Shown here piece after piece: positions 1 through 8,520 of a DNA stretch of 64,000 nt (position 1 is the first letter of the stretch; every line of letters begins with the position of its first letter). The notes under the pieces were generated by a model, which did no database searches, was not told the DNA's origin, and was given only the letters and a program-made list of their open reading frames with translations. The DNA comes from Bacteroides sp. (GTDB taxonomy: Bacteria > Bacteroidota > Bacteroidia > Bacteroidales > Bacteroidaceae), in assembly GCF_030151085.1 (NCBI RefSeq), contig NZ_JASLER010000083.1, forward strand, positions 1-64,000, written 5' to 3'. A program made the position numbers and the translations under genes.

Positions 1-754
1 CGGTCTTGGATAAATTCGTATCATTTCTGAAATAAGAAGCGTAAGTACATAGACATCCCATTCCGAGACTTAAAGAGAAGAAAGCTTGTCCCATAGCTCC
101 TAGTATTACACTGCCGTTCACCTTGCTGAAATCAGGCTTTAGCAAGAATTCAATACCTGCACCTGCTCCGGGTAATGTTATGGAACAAATGGCGAGAACG
201 ATTAGTAATATAAACAGCACCGGCATCATGATTTTAGCTGATTTCTCGATACCTCTTTCCACTCCTTTGACAATGATAAAATGAGTAGCGATTAAGAACA
301 GTATCAACCAGATAACCGGACGCCAAGGATTACTAACAAAACTGTTGAATGATGCAATGAAATCGGCTGCCGATTTTCCTGTAAAGCTATTGGTAGCTGC
401 TTCGCCAATAAATTCCAATGTCCATCCCGCTACTACGGAATAATAACTGAGAATAAGGAAGCCTGCCAATACTCCCATACGGCCTACCCAGCGCCAATGT
501 GTACCGGGAGCCAGCTTCTGATAAGCACCTGCTGTATTGCTACGTGAGTGCCTGCCGATAAGGAATTCAGCAATCATAATTGGAATACCCAATATAAGTA
601 CGCAAACCAAGTATATAAGGATAAATGCAGCACCGCCGTGATTTCCTGTTTCAAAAGGAAACCTCCAGATGTTACCTAGACCGACTGCGGAACCTGCCGA
701 AGCAAGTATGACACCTAGTTTGCTCCCAAAATTGGCTCTGTCATTTCTTGTCAT
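1..754 (-). CDS. Sodium-dependent transporter, neurotransmitter:sodium symporter (SNF) family, 3' end missing
   Basis: Reading the minus strand from an ATG at 754 gives an open frame that runs off the left edge (about 251 residues visible). The N-terminus has the SNF/LeuT signature, with the unwound TM1 sodium/substrate segment GSAVGLGNIWRFP near residues 20-32. Several hydrophobic segments follow, including one at about residues 40-60. The family imports amino acids or related solutes with sodium across the inner membrane; the substrate here cannot be told. The TM1 glycines and the WRFP block are intact. The gene is divergent from the VanZ-like gene, with a 103-bp shared promoter region. Only the C-terminal half is absent, because of the window edge. 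Confidence 0.93.
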   Translation of the reverse strand, partial: MTRNDRANFGSKLGVILASAGSAVGLGNIWRFPFETGNHGGAAFILIYLVCVLILGIPIMIAEFLIGRHSRSNTAGAYQKLAPGTHWRWVGRMGVLAGFLILSYYSVVAGWTLEFIGEAATNSFTGKSAADFIASFNSFVSNPWRPVIWLILFLIATHFIIVKGVERGIEKSAKIMMPVLFILLIVLAICSITLPGAGAGIEFLLKPDFSKVNGSVILGAMGQAFFSLSLGMGCLCTYASYFRNDTNLSKT

Positions 755-803
755 AATAAGTAGATTTATCTTTCATTTCGTTATTAATACCTACTAAAAC
801 ATG

Positions 804-831
804 CAAATATAGAAAATGTTCCTTACTTTTG
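804..831. promoter_or_regulatory. Divergent -7 boxes between the SNF transporter and the VanZ-like gene
   Basis: On the plus strand TACTTTTG at 824-831 matches the Bacteroides -7 consensus TAnnTTTG and would serve the gene at 858. On the minus strand TATATTTG (804-811 as read on plus CAAATATA) would serve the transporter. Neither has a TTTG -33 box at the ideal 19-21 bp, so these are single-box assignments. Confidence 0.5.
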
Positions 832-857
832 CCCTCAAATAGTTTATAATTTGCGAT

Positions 858-1244
858 ATGCTATACTATATTAAGAAATACCCGATATCACTTGCTATTA
901 TATTGACAGTGATATATCTGTCTTTTTTCAAACCACCATCCACTGATTTGAATGAAATCCCTAATTTAGATAAGGTGGTTCATATATGTATGTACTTTGG
1001 TATGTCGGGCATGCTGTGGTTAGAGTTCCTGAGAGCGCATAAAAGAGATCACACGCCTTTGTGGCATGCGTGGGTAGGCGCATTTGTTTGTCCTGTTTTG
1101 TTCAGCGGAGTGGTAGAGCTGTTACAAGAATATTGTACCACCTATCGCGGAGGTGACTGGATGGACTTTGCAGCCAATACTACAGGAGCCATTCTTGCGT
1201 CGTTAGTAGGCTATTTCGTTTTAAAGCCGAGAATGATAAAATAA
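858..1244 (+). CDS. VanZ-like family membrane protein
   Basis: 128-residue protein with hydrophobic segments near residues 10-25, 42-58, 70-88 and 105-122. The arrangement fits the small VanZ-like family: a charged DKVVHICMYFGMSGMLWLEF block after the first segment, and a later ELLQEY plus GGDWMDFAANTTGA block. VanZ of the vancomycin/teicoplanin cluster gives low-level teicoplanin resistance; for stand-alone Bacteroides members no function is established. The ATG is the first in frame. The stop codon touches the left arm of an inverted repeat (1243-1287) that separates this gene from convergent murF. Confidence 0.8.
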   Translation: MLYYIKKYPISLAIILTVIYLSFFKPPSTDLNEIPNLDKVVHICMYFGMSGMLWLEFLRAHKRDHTPLWHAWVGAFVCPVLFSGVVELLQEYCTTYRGGDWMDFAANTTGAILASLVGYFVLKPRMIK

Positions 1245-1287
1245 TGATTAATGAGTTGCACTATGATACTGCAAATCATTAATCATT
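1243..1287. repeat. 12-bp perfect inverted repeat between convergent VanZ-like gene and murF
   Basis: AATGATTAATGA (1243-1254) and its exact reverse complement (1276-1287) flank a second small stem, TTGCA (1256-1260) with TGCAA (1270-1274), leaving a 9-nt loop. The left arm begins inside the VanZ-like stop codon and the right arm ends 2 bp before the murF stop. There is no long T-run, so it may be an RNA-level end-processing hairpin rather than a classical terminator. Confidence 0.75.
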
Positions 1288-1289
1288 TA

Positions 1290-2588
1290 TCATAAGTATT
1301 CTATTACAGTATTCAGTTTTATTCCGTTTGAGCCTTTAATCAAGATCATGCTACCAATGGGTTTGTTTTTTTGTAATTCGGTAATGAGTGCTGCTGCATT
1401 GGGATAAGTGGGATATATATGGCGGGTTGCGGCAAATAGTTCACCTACAAGTGCAACGTGCTCGAATTTGCATTCTTCCAGATAATCTACAATCTTTTGA
1501 TGCTCTTCGGCACTATCCTTGCCCAGTTCGCGCATATCTCCCAATATTAGCATTTTGTGCTCGGCTTCCATGTTGTGGAAATTGCTGATAGATGCCATCA
1601 TACTGGTTGGATTGGCGTTGTAGGCATCAATAATCAATGTGTTGTCCGCAGTCTTTTTCAGTTGTGAACGGTTGTTTTGAGGGGTGTATTCGGTCAGGGC
1701 TTTATCTATCTTTTTGGAATCCACATCAAAGAAATGTCCGACGGTAACAGCCGCTAAGGCATTGGGGAAGTTGTATTCGCCGATGAGTTGTGTCTGCACT
1801 TTGTGCATTTCACCTTCTTTACCGGCTTTCCATTCAAAAGTGAGGTAGGGGGAATTACCGGTGACACTACCGTTTATATATAAATCATCTTCACTTCCAT
1901 ACGCTATTTGTTTCAAACCTTGGGCAATCTCTCTTAAATAAGGATTATCATGATGGATAAAGATGCTTGCATTTTCCTGTTTTCGTATGTAGTCATAGAG
2001 TTCACCTTTGGTTTTGATGACTCCTTCAAAAGACCCGAAACCTTCCAAATGTGCCTTTCCTACATTGGTTATGATGCCATAGTCCGGTTCGGCTATTTCT
2101 ACCAGTTCCTTGATATCTCCGGGGTGACTGGCTCCCATCTCCACTACGGCAAGATCATGCTCCGGTTTGAGACGAAGCAGGGTTAGGGGAACTCCTATCG
2201 GATTATTCAGATTACCTAATGTATAAAGTACGTTATAGCTTTGCGAAAGTACGGCAGACATCAGTTCTTTGGTAGTGGTTTTGCCATTTGTGCCGGTAAT
2301 GCCGATGATGCGTGTACCTAGTTGGCGGCGATGATAGTTAGCCAATTGTTGAAGGGTGTGCAGGCAATTATCTACTACTATATAATGTGTGTCTCCGGCA
2401 GGTGCATAGGCAGGTTCATCTATAACGACGTATGCGCTTCCACTTTCCAGTGCCTTGGAGGCAAAAGTATTTCCGTTGAAGTTGTCGCCTTTCAAGGCTA
2501 TAAACAGTGAACCTTCGGGACAGTTGCGGCTGTCGGTTGTAACACAGGTACATTCCTGAAATATTCGGTAGAGAGCGGTAATATCCAT
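1290..2588 (-). CDS. murF: UDP-N-acetylmuramoyl-tripeptide--D-alanyl-D-alanine ligase (MurF)
   Basis: Cytoplasmic Mur ligase that adds D-Ala-D-Ala to UDP-MurNAc-tripeptide, the last soluble step of the peptidoglycan precursor. Visible are the N-terminal substrate-binding domain (DSRNCPEGSLFIALKGDNFNG), the ATP P-loop GITGTNGKTTTKEL near residue 98, the central motif VEMGASHPGDI near residue 153, and the C-terminal domain with IDAYNANPTSM near residue 322. The longer frame starts at 2621, but the ATG at 2588 (MDITALYRIF) is preferred because AAAGAGAAAA precedes it and homologues begin there. That gives 432 residues. It appears monocistronic, with a TATCTTTG -7 box on the minus strand at 2635-2642. 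Confidence 0.95.
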   Translation of the reverse strand: MDITALYRIFQECTCVTTDSRNCPEGSLFIALKGDNFNGNTFASKALESGSAYVVIDEPAYAPAGDTHYIVVDNCLHTLQQLANYHRRQLGTRIIGITGTNGKTTTKELMSAVLSQSYNVLYTLGNLNNPIGVPLTLLRLKPEHDLAVVEMGASHPGDIKELVEIAEPDYGIITNVGKAHLEGFGSFEGVIKTKGELYDYIRKQENASIFIHHDNPYLREIAQGLKQIAYGSEDDLYINGSVTGNSPYLTFEWKAGKEGEMHKVQTQLIGEYNFPNALAAVTVGHFFDVDSKKIDKALTEYTPQNNRSQLKKTADNTLIIDAYNANPTSMMASISNFHNMEAEHKMLILGDMRELGKDSAEEHQKIVDYLEECKFEHVALVGELFAATRHIYPTYPNAAALITELQKNKPIGSMILIKGSNGIKLNTVIEYL

Positions 2589-2742
2589 AATTTTCTCTTT
2601 TGAAATAATGTTGGCAATCAAATGAATTACGACGCAAAGATATGGTTTAATTTGCTATGTTGATTTGTTGATAGTGAAAAAATGGTTGGTTCAAAGATTG
2701 TTTATTTTTGGAACTTTATGAATCAACAAAGGCTTTTTTGTT

Positions 2743-2750
2743 TACATTTG
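2743..2750 (+). promoter_or_regulatory. -7 box upstream of folP
   Basis: TACATTTG matches TAnnTTTG and ends 28 bp before the folP start. No good TTTG -33 box lies at the expected distance. Confidence 0.5.
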
Positions 2751-2778
2751 CAGATGTATAAGAAAGAAAGGACTATTC

Positions 2779-3645
2779 ATGGAAGTAATGCAACCTAAAT
2801 ATATCAATGTCAATGGCTCGTTATTAGACCTTTCCACGCCTTGTGTTATGGGCATATTGAACATTACTCCCGATTCATTCTACGCAGGAAGCCGTATGCA
2901 GACGGAAACTGAAATAGCTCGTAGAATCACTCAAATCATAGCTGAAGGAGCTGGTATCATTGATGTGGGTGCTTATTCATCACGTCCTAATGCTGAAAAT
3001 GTTTCTGCGAAAGAAGAAATGGAACGTTTACGTACCGGACTGGAAATACTTTATAAAGTTCAACCGGATGCCATTGTTTCTGTTGATACTTTCCGTGCAG
3101 ATGTTGCCCGTATGTGTGTAGAAGAGTATGGGGTGGCTATTATTAATGATATCGCTGCCGGCGAAATGGATAAAGATATGTTTCGTACCGTTGCCCAATT
3201 GAATGTACCTTATATCATGATGCACATGCAAGGAACTCCGCAAAGCATGCAGCAACATCCACATTACGATAATCTTTTGAAAGATATTTTCCAATACTTT
3301 GCCCGTAAAGTACAGCAGTTGCGTGACTTGGGGGTGAAAGATATGATTCTTGATCCGGGCTTCGGTTTCGGTAAAACACTGGAGCATAATTATGAATTAC
3401 TGTCTCATTTGGAGGAATTCCGTATCTTTCAATTACCTTTATTGGTGGGAGTTTCCCGTAAATCAATGATATATCGTTTATTGGGTATTACTCCACAAGA
3501 AGCTTTAAACGGTACAACCGTACTCGATACTATTTGTTTGTTGAAAGGGGCAAATATACTTCGTGTACATGATGTACGGGAAGCAGTCGAGACGGTGAAA
3601 ATCGTGGAGGAATGTACGATGTACAATTTACGATGTACGATTTAG
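2779..3645 (+). CDS. folP: Dihydropteroate synthase
   Basis: Condenses 6-hydroxymethyl-dihydropterin pyrophosphate with p-aminobenzoate in folate synthesis; target of sulfonamides. TIM-barrel signatures are present: MGILNITPDSF near residue 24, GAGIIDVGAYSSRP near residue 58, VSVDTFRADVA, NDIAAG, a MMHMQGTPQ loop, LDPGFGFGKTLEHN near 193 and GVSRKSM near 225. AAAGAAAGG (2762-2770) supports the ATG at 2779. The last ~10 residues (CTMYNLRCTI) are not family sequence: they are encoded by the left arm of a perfect 27-bp inverted repeat that also supplies the stop region. cdaA follows, a linkage common in this phylum. Confidence 0.96.
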   Translation: MEVMQPKYINVNGSLLDLSTPCVMGILNITPDSFYAGSRMQTETEIARRITQIIAEGAGIIDVGAYSSRPNAENVSAKEEMERLRTGLEILYKVQPDAIVSVDTFRADVARMCVEEYGVAIINDIAAGEMDKDMFRTVAQLNVPYIMMHMQGTPQSMQQHPHYDNLLKDIFQYFARKVQQLRDLGVKDMILDPGFGFGKTLEHNYELLSHLEEFRIFQLPLLVGVSRKSMIYRLLGITPQEALNGTTVLDTICLLKGANILRVHDVREAVETVKIVEECTMYNLRCTI

Positions 3646-3697
3646 CTGCGCCTTTCCGTCCGCATGGTACATCGTACATCGTAAATTGTACATCGTA
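3615..3697. repeat. Perfect 27-bp inverted repeat overlapping the 3' end of folP
   Basis: The left arm 3615-3641 and right arm 3671-3697 are exact reverse complements, separated by 29 nt. Each arm contains CGATGTAC twice, 14 bp apart. The folP stop codon (3643-3645) lies just after the left arm. The right arm ends 29 bp before the GTG start of cdaA, so an RNA hairpin here would lie between the two cistrons. Confidence 0.9.
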
Positions 3698-3726
3698 AAT
3701 ATATAAACTTTTAAACTATACAACTC

Positions 3727-4491
3727 GTGTTTTTTGAATTTGGTATAAAAGATTTTATAGATGTATTACTGGTAGCATTCCTACTATACTATACATACAA
3801 GTTGATGAAAGCCTCTGGTTCCATCAATGTATTTGTCGGCATATTGGTATTTATCCTGATATGGTTGGTGGTATCTCAGGTGTTGGAGATGAGATTGCTC
3901 GGATCGATATTCGATAAATTGGTCAGTGTCGGAGTATTGGCACTTATTGTATTATTTCAGGATGAAATACGGCGTTTCTTGTTGACGTTGGGCTCGCATC
4001 AGCACGCCAGTGCGTTAGTGCGATTCTTTACGGGAAACAAGAAAGAGAAGATAGAACATGATGATATTATGCCCGTTGTGATGGCTTGTATCAATATGGG
4101 TAAGCAGAAAATAGGCGCTCTGATTGTCGTAGAACATAATCTGCCTTTAGATGATGTTGTACGTACAGGTGAAATTATCAATGCGGACATCAATCAGCGT
4201 CTGATCGAGAATATCTTTTTCAAGAACAGTCCGTTGCACGATGGGGCTATGGTGATTAGTAAAAAACGCATCAAGGCGGCGGGATGTATCCTACCGGTAT
4301 CGCATAATCTTGACATTCCCAAAGAATTAGGATTACGCCACCGTGCAGCAATGGGCATATCCCAAGTCTCCGATGCACATGCAATTATCGTCTCCGAAGA
4401 GACCGGAGCTATTTCCGTAGCTTATAAAGGTCAATTCTATTTGAGATTGAATGCCGAAGAACTTGAAAGCTTGCTGACAAAAGAAAATTAG
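3727..4491 (+). CDS. cdaA: Diadenylate cyclase CdaA/DacA family (c-di-AMP synthase)
   Basis: Makes c-di-AMP from two ATP. Hydrophobic segments at about residues 10-22, 33-52 and 62-78 form the three-helix membrane anchor of the CdaA type, followed by the DAC (DUF147) domain. Both active-site motifs are intact: DGA at residues 172-174 (in LHDGAMVI) and RHR at 204-206 (in GLRHRAAMGIS). The start is GTG at 3727; no upstream ATG fits. 254 residues is near the usual family length. The CdaR and GlmM partners found beside cdaA in Firmicutes are absent here; the neighbour is folP, with an inverted repeat between them. Confidence 0.95.
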   Translation: MFFEFGIKDFIDVLLVAFLLYYTYKLMKASGSINVFVGILVFILIWLVVSQVLEMRLLGSIFDKLVSVGVLALIVLFQDEIRRFLLTLGSHQHASALVRFFTGNKKEKIEHDDIMPVVMACINMGKQKIGALIVVEHNLPLDDVVRTGEIINADINQRLIENIFFKNSPLHDGAMVISKKRIKAAGCILPVSHNLDIPKELGLRHRAAMGISQVSDAHAIIVSEETGAISVAYKGQFYLRLNAEELESLLTKEN

Positions 4492-4555
4492 CTTGACATG
4501 TGACATCTAACTATGTTCTTGCGTCTTATAGGCAAATAACTTATAACTAAATACG

Positions 4556-6094
4556 ATGGATAGACGAAATTTCTTACGTGCGGGAAGTATGGCAGTATTA
4601 GGATCACTGGCAATCCCGTCATTGGCTATGCCTGCATCTGTGCGGGGAGCCTTGGGAGGTGCGGATAACAAGTCTGCTGTTGCATCGGCAATGAGCCACT
4701 TCGGAGTGACCGAGGCCGATCTGAGAAAGGTGCTTGCTGCTGCATTGGAAAAAGGTGGCGACTATGCCGACCTTTATTTTGAACATACCTTTAATAATGA
4801 TGTGAGTCTGATGGATGGCAAAGTAAACAGATGCAGTGCCAACATCGACTTTGGTATGGGAGTACGCGTCTTGGCGGGTGACCAAAGTGGTTATGCTTAT
4901 GTAGAAGGCATTACTTTAGAAGAAATGCTACGTGCCGCTCATACAGCTGCCCGTATTGCTTCTTCAAATAAAGCCGGCAAAATAGTAGGCTTGACGGAAA
5001 AGACAATGCCCAAAAGCCGATATTCAGTAGATACTCCGTGGGAGGATGTAACTGTAAAAGCTAAAATACCTTATCTTGAAAAGGTGAATGCCAGAGTGTT
5101 TGCTTTGGATAAACGTGTAAACAAAGTACAAGCTTATTTGTCGGACAGTACTTCGCATGTTCTTTTCTGCAACTCTGAGGGAGTAAGTTACTATGACTAT
5201 CGCCCGATGGTCTCTTTCAACGTCGTTTGTATCATGGAGGAGAACGGAAGGATTGAGAATGGGTTTGTAGGCCGTTCCTATCGCAAGGGGTTTGAGTTCC
5301 TGACAGATGATATTATAGAAATCCTTGCACGTGAGGCGGTGGATCAAACTGCCATTTTGTTTAAAGCGGTTATGCCTAAAGGTGGTGAAATGCCTGTTGT
5401 GATGGGTGCCGGAGGTTCGGGTATCTTGTTGCATGAGGCAATCGGACATGCCTTTGAAGCGGATTTCAATCGTAAGAATACATCTATCTTTTCCGACCAG
5501 CTGAATAAAAAAGTTTGTAGCGAACATATTAATGTAGTAGATGACGGAACGATTCCGTTCAACCGTGGTTCTGTGAATTTTGACGATGAAGGCATAGAAG
5601 GACAAAAGACGTACGTTGTAAAAGACGGTATACTTACCAGTTATATGCACGACCGTATCAGTGCTAAATATTATGGAGTGGCTCCTACCGGAAATGGTCG
5701 CCGTGATACTTTCCGCAATTTGCCGATTCCCCGTATGCGTGCTACTTATATGGAAGCCGGTAATATGAAGGAAGAAGACATTATCTCTACAGTGAAGAAC
5801 GGAATCTTTGTAGACACCTTTACCAATGGTCAAGTGCAGATTGGTGCAGGTGATTTTACTTTCTTCGTGAAGTCGGGTTATATGATTGAAGATGGCAAGC
5901 TGACTCAACCTATCAAAGATATTAATATCATTGGTAATGGTCCGAAAGCTTTGGCGGATATCACGATGGTGGCTAATAACGATAAGATTGACAATGGCAC
6001 ATGGACATGCGGTAAAGATGGACAGTCTTGTCCGGTTACTTGCGGTATGCCGTCGGCATTAGTCAGCAAACTGACTGTGGGAGGAGAGAGCTGA
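4556..6094 (+). CDS. tldD: TldD-type metalloprotease with Tat-like signal peptide
   Basis: 512-residue TldD/PmbA-family zinc protease. In E. coli TldD forms a heterodimer with TldE, cleaving peptides such as microcin B17 precursor and degrading CcdA. The zinc motif HEAIGH lies at residues 293-298, with the flanking GGSGILLHEAIGHAFEAD block typical of TldD, and the C-terminal family segment CGKDGQSCPVTCGMP is present. The N-terminus MDRRNFLRAG plus a hydrophobic stretch (about residues 11-30) resembles a twin-arginine signal, absent from E. coli TldD. The TldE-like partner follows after 30 bp, presumably in one transcript. The minus-strand open frame antisense to it is not coding. Confidence 0.92.
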   Translation: MDRRNFLRAGSMAVLGSLAIPSLAMPASVRGALGGADNKSAVASAMSHFGVTEADLRKVLAAALEKGGDYADLYFEHTFNNDVSLMDGKVNRCSANIDFGMGVRVLAGDQSGYAYVEGITLEEMLRAAHTAARIASSNKAGKIVGLTEKTMPKSRYSVDTPWEDVTVKAKIPYLEKVNARVFALDKRVNKVQAYLSDSTSHVLFCNSEGVSYYDYRPMVSFNVVCIMEENGRIENGFVGRSYRKGFEFLTDDIIEILAREAVDQTAILFKAVMPKGGEMPVVMGAGGSGILLHEAIGHAFEADFNRKNTSIFSDQLNKKVCSEHINVVDDGTIPFNRGSVNFDDEGIEGQKTYVVKDGILTSYMHDRISAKYYGVAPTGNGRRDTFRNLPIPRMRATYMEAGNMKEEDIISTVKNGIFVDTFTNGQVQIGAGDFTFFVKSGYMIEDGKLTQPIKDINIIGNGPKALADITMVANNDKIDNGTWTCGKDGQSCPVTCGMPSALVSKLTVGGES

Positions 6095-6124
6095 TAGAAT
6101 TTTAATTCTCAATTTAGTAAGATT

Positions 6125-7444
6125 ATGATTACAGACAATAATAAGAATTTGGCGCAATGGGCGATGGATTACGCCTTGAAGAATGGTTGCCAGTCGGCTA
6201 AGTTGGTGCTGTATTCCAACTCCAACGCTTCGTTTGAATTGCGTGATGCGAAGATGGATAAACTCAAACAGGCTTCGGAAAGTGGTCTGAGTATCAGTAT
6301 ATTTGTAGATGGCAGGTTTGGTACTTACTCTACTAACCGTTTGGACAAGAAAGAATTGGAATCGTTCATTAAAAACGGCATTGAGTCAACACGTTATTTG
6401 GCGGAAGATGAGGCACGTGTGTTGCCCGATTCTTCACGTTATTATAAAGGTGGAAAGCCGGACTTGCAACTGTTTGACGGAAAGTTCTATGATATTAACC
6501 CGGACGATAAAGTGACGATAGCACGTGCTGCTGCCGAAGAAGTCTTGGGAAAAGATGACCGCATTATATCCGTGAGTACTTCTTATAGCGATGGTGAAGA
6601 TGCAGCCTATCGGTTGACTAGCAATGGCTTTGAAGGTGAATCCAAATCAACCTGGTACTCTGTTGCAGCAGAGGTAGCTATGAGAGGCGAAGGTGAAGCC
6701 CGTCCTTCTTCCTATTGGTATGACTCTTCTTTGTACTTTGATAAACTGATTAAATCGGGTATCGGAGTAAAAGCATTGGAACGTGTAATGATGAAGTTGG
6801 GACAGAAGAAAATTGCTTCGGGAAAATATACGATGGTCGTAGACCCAATGAACACCAGCAATCTGGTCGATCCTATGATTAGTGCTTTATATGGTTCTTC
6901 ATTGCAGCAAAAGGATTCTTTCCTATTGGATAAACTGAATACGAAGATAGGTGCTGACAAGTTGAATTTGATGGATGAACCTCATCTGATTGGTGCCAAT
7001 GGTTCCCGCTATTTTGATAGCGAAGGTGTGGCTACAGAACGTCGCCCGATATTTGAGAACGGTATCTTGAAGACCTATTTCATCGATACTTATAATTCTA
7101 AAAAGATGGGTGTGGCTCCAACTATAAACTCTCCTTCTTTATTGGTGTTGCAGCCGGGTAATAAAGATTTGAATGGTTTGGTTGCCGATGTTCAGAAAGG
7201 CATTTTGGTTACCGGCTTTAATGGAGGAAACAGCAACAGTACTACCGGAGACTTCTCATACGGTATTGAAGGCTTCTTGATTGAAAACGGTAAATTGACA
7301 CAACCTATCAACGAGATGAATATAACTGGCAACATGATAACCCTATGGTCTTCATTGGTGGCAGTGGGCAATGATCCGCAAATGTCTTCCTCCTGGCGTA
7401 TACCTTCTCTGGTATTCGACGAAGTAAACTTCAGCGGATTATAA
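6125..7444 (+). CDS. pmbA: TldE/PmbA-type protein, partner of TldD
   Basis: 439-residue member of the same fold as TldD but without the HExxxH zinc motif, as expected for the TldE/PmbA subunit. Family blocks include SGLSISIFVDGRFGTYSTNRLD near residue 50, VDPMNTSNLVDPMISALYGSS near 240, and GFNGGNSNSTTGDFSYGIEGFLIENGKLTQPI near 370. No signal peptide is visible, in contrast with the TldD upstream. The stop codon (7442-7444) directly abuts the stop codon of the convergent GNAT gene (7445-7447). Confidence 0.92.
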   Translation: MITDNNKNLAQWAMDYALKNGCQSAKLVLYSNSNASFELRDAKMDKLKQASESGLSISIFVDGRFGTYSTNRLDKKELESFIKNGIESTRYLAEDEARVLPDSSRYYKGGKPDLQLFDGKFYDINPDDKVTIARAAAEEVLGKDDRIISVSTSYSDGEDAAYRLTSNGFEGESKSTWYSVAAEVAMRGEGEARPSSYWYDSSLYFDKLIKSGIGVKALERVMMKLGQKKIASGKYTMVVDPMNTSNLVDPMISALYGSSLQQKDSFLLDKLNTKIGADKLNLMDEPHLIGANGSRYFDSEGVATERRPIFENGILKTYFIDTYNSKKMGVAPTINSPSLLVLQPGNKDLNGLVADVQKGILVTGFNGGNSNSTTGDFSYGIEGFLIENGKLTQPINEMNITGNMITLWSSLVAVGNDPQMSSSWRIPSLVFDEVNFSGL

Positions 7445-8467
7445 TTAGTTATTAAGCATCAAACTCATATAAGGGTTTAATGATGCAAAGACCTTTTCGG
7501 TGAGTTCGCCGATAGTAAGTGCCAAGTGACTGCCCGGCAGACGCTTGGCACTACTCATACATTTACCATTGTGCAAATAGTAATAGCCGTTGTTGGCACT
7601 AACCTGTTCATCGGTAATGTAGAGGGTGATCTCTAGTTCAGGATGAGATACCGCATAGAGTTTCAGCATCGTTTTGGCATTAATAATCCGTGCCATACCA
7701 GCAGGGATATTGTCAGCATCGGCAACGGGAGGCATATATACTTCAATAGATGGAATATGCTTTTTCTCACACAAGCGTTGGAGAAGCATCGAATTTGTTT
7801 CGGGAGTGTCTGATACGATCTCTCCAATATACAAGCTACCATTGTCGGTAGGGTAGGCAATAGCCAGCGCTACAATATTTCCTTCTTTATTTAGTGTGTA
7901 GATATTTCCTTGACTTAACCGTAAGTCGGATAAAACAAACTGGAAATCTTTTTGGGTGTGCTGGATGTAATTGGGACGTTCTTTCAGCTTCCGGTTTAGA
8001 TATTCGTATATCTCTTTCTTGTATTCATGGGTTGCCTTTAGTATCGGGCCTCCTTTAGGAAGAGGAGTTTCGGATGCAGTATAGACTAACTTCCGGTACT
8101 GGAATACAGGTGCAAAGCCATGACGGGCATAATAATCGAATAACCATGGTTCGGCAGGAATCAAAGTAGATACGGTAATATCATTTTGCAGCATACGTAT
8201 AAAAGCTTGTGATAATAGCTCGTGCATCACACCTCGGCTTCTGTAATCAGGATGCGTGCAAGCTCCCGAGATATAGGCGGTATTGATTTCTTTGCCTTCA
8301 TAAGTCATGGGATAAGGAATCATCTGCAAAGCGGCGATTACTTCTTCTCCACTTTGAATGGCAATATTTACATCGTTGTTGTAGCGCGAATGGAAATACA
8401 GATCTATGTACTCTTCGGTATCGTCAAAACAGAGTCTCCATAAGTTTTTTACTTTTTCCCGTATCAT
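7445..8467 (-). CDS. GNAT family N-acetyltransferase, Eis-like two-domain form
   Basis: 340 residues. The N-terminal half has a GNAT core with the acetyl-CoA pyrophosphate-binding stretch THPDYRSRGVMHELL near residues 72-86 and a C-terminal FDYYARHGF motif near 112. The second half carries a further GNAT-like lobe and a sterol-carrier-like tail, as in Eis/enhanced-intracellular-survival proteins (general family knowledge). The substrate is unknown. It is probably cotranscribed after the DUF2156 gene (43 bp apart), and the spacer holds a short T(T)ATCA(C)-type tandem repetition. Confidence 0.82.
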   Translation of the reverse strand: MIREKVKNLWRLCFDDTEEYIDLYFHSRYNNDVNIAIQSGEEVIAALQMIPYPMTYEGKEINTAYISGACTHPDYRSRGVMHELLSQAFIRMLQNDITVSTLIPAEPWLFDYYARHGFAPVFQYRKLVYTASETPLPKGGPILKATHEYKKEIYEYLNRKLKERPNYIQHTQKDFQFVLSDLRLSQGNIYTLNKEGNIVALAIAYPTDNGSLYIGEIVSDTPETNSMLLQRLCEKKHIPSIEVYMPPVADADNIPAGMARIINAKTMLKLYAVSHPELEITLYITDEQVSANNGYYYLHNGKCMSSAKRLPGSHLALTIGELTEKVFASLNPYMSLMLNN

Positions 8468-8477
8468 TGCTTTGTCG

Positions 8478-8520
8478 TTTTATTACTTTATCATCCTATC
8501 ACCTTATCACTTACCACTTA
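8478..8520. repeat. Short low-complexity tandem repetition between the GNAT and DUF2156 genes
   Basis: TTATCA/CTATCAC-like units occur four to five times at 7-10 bp spacing across the 43-bp intercistronic spacer, extending into the last codons of the upstream gene. No strong fold or consensus signal is seen. Confidence 0.45.

Noticed and set aside
5024..5908. 294-residue minus-strand open frame antisense to tldD
   Set aside because: No family features and rich in His/Thr/Ile as expected for a mirror of codons; the plus-strand frame has clear TldD motifs.
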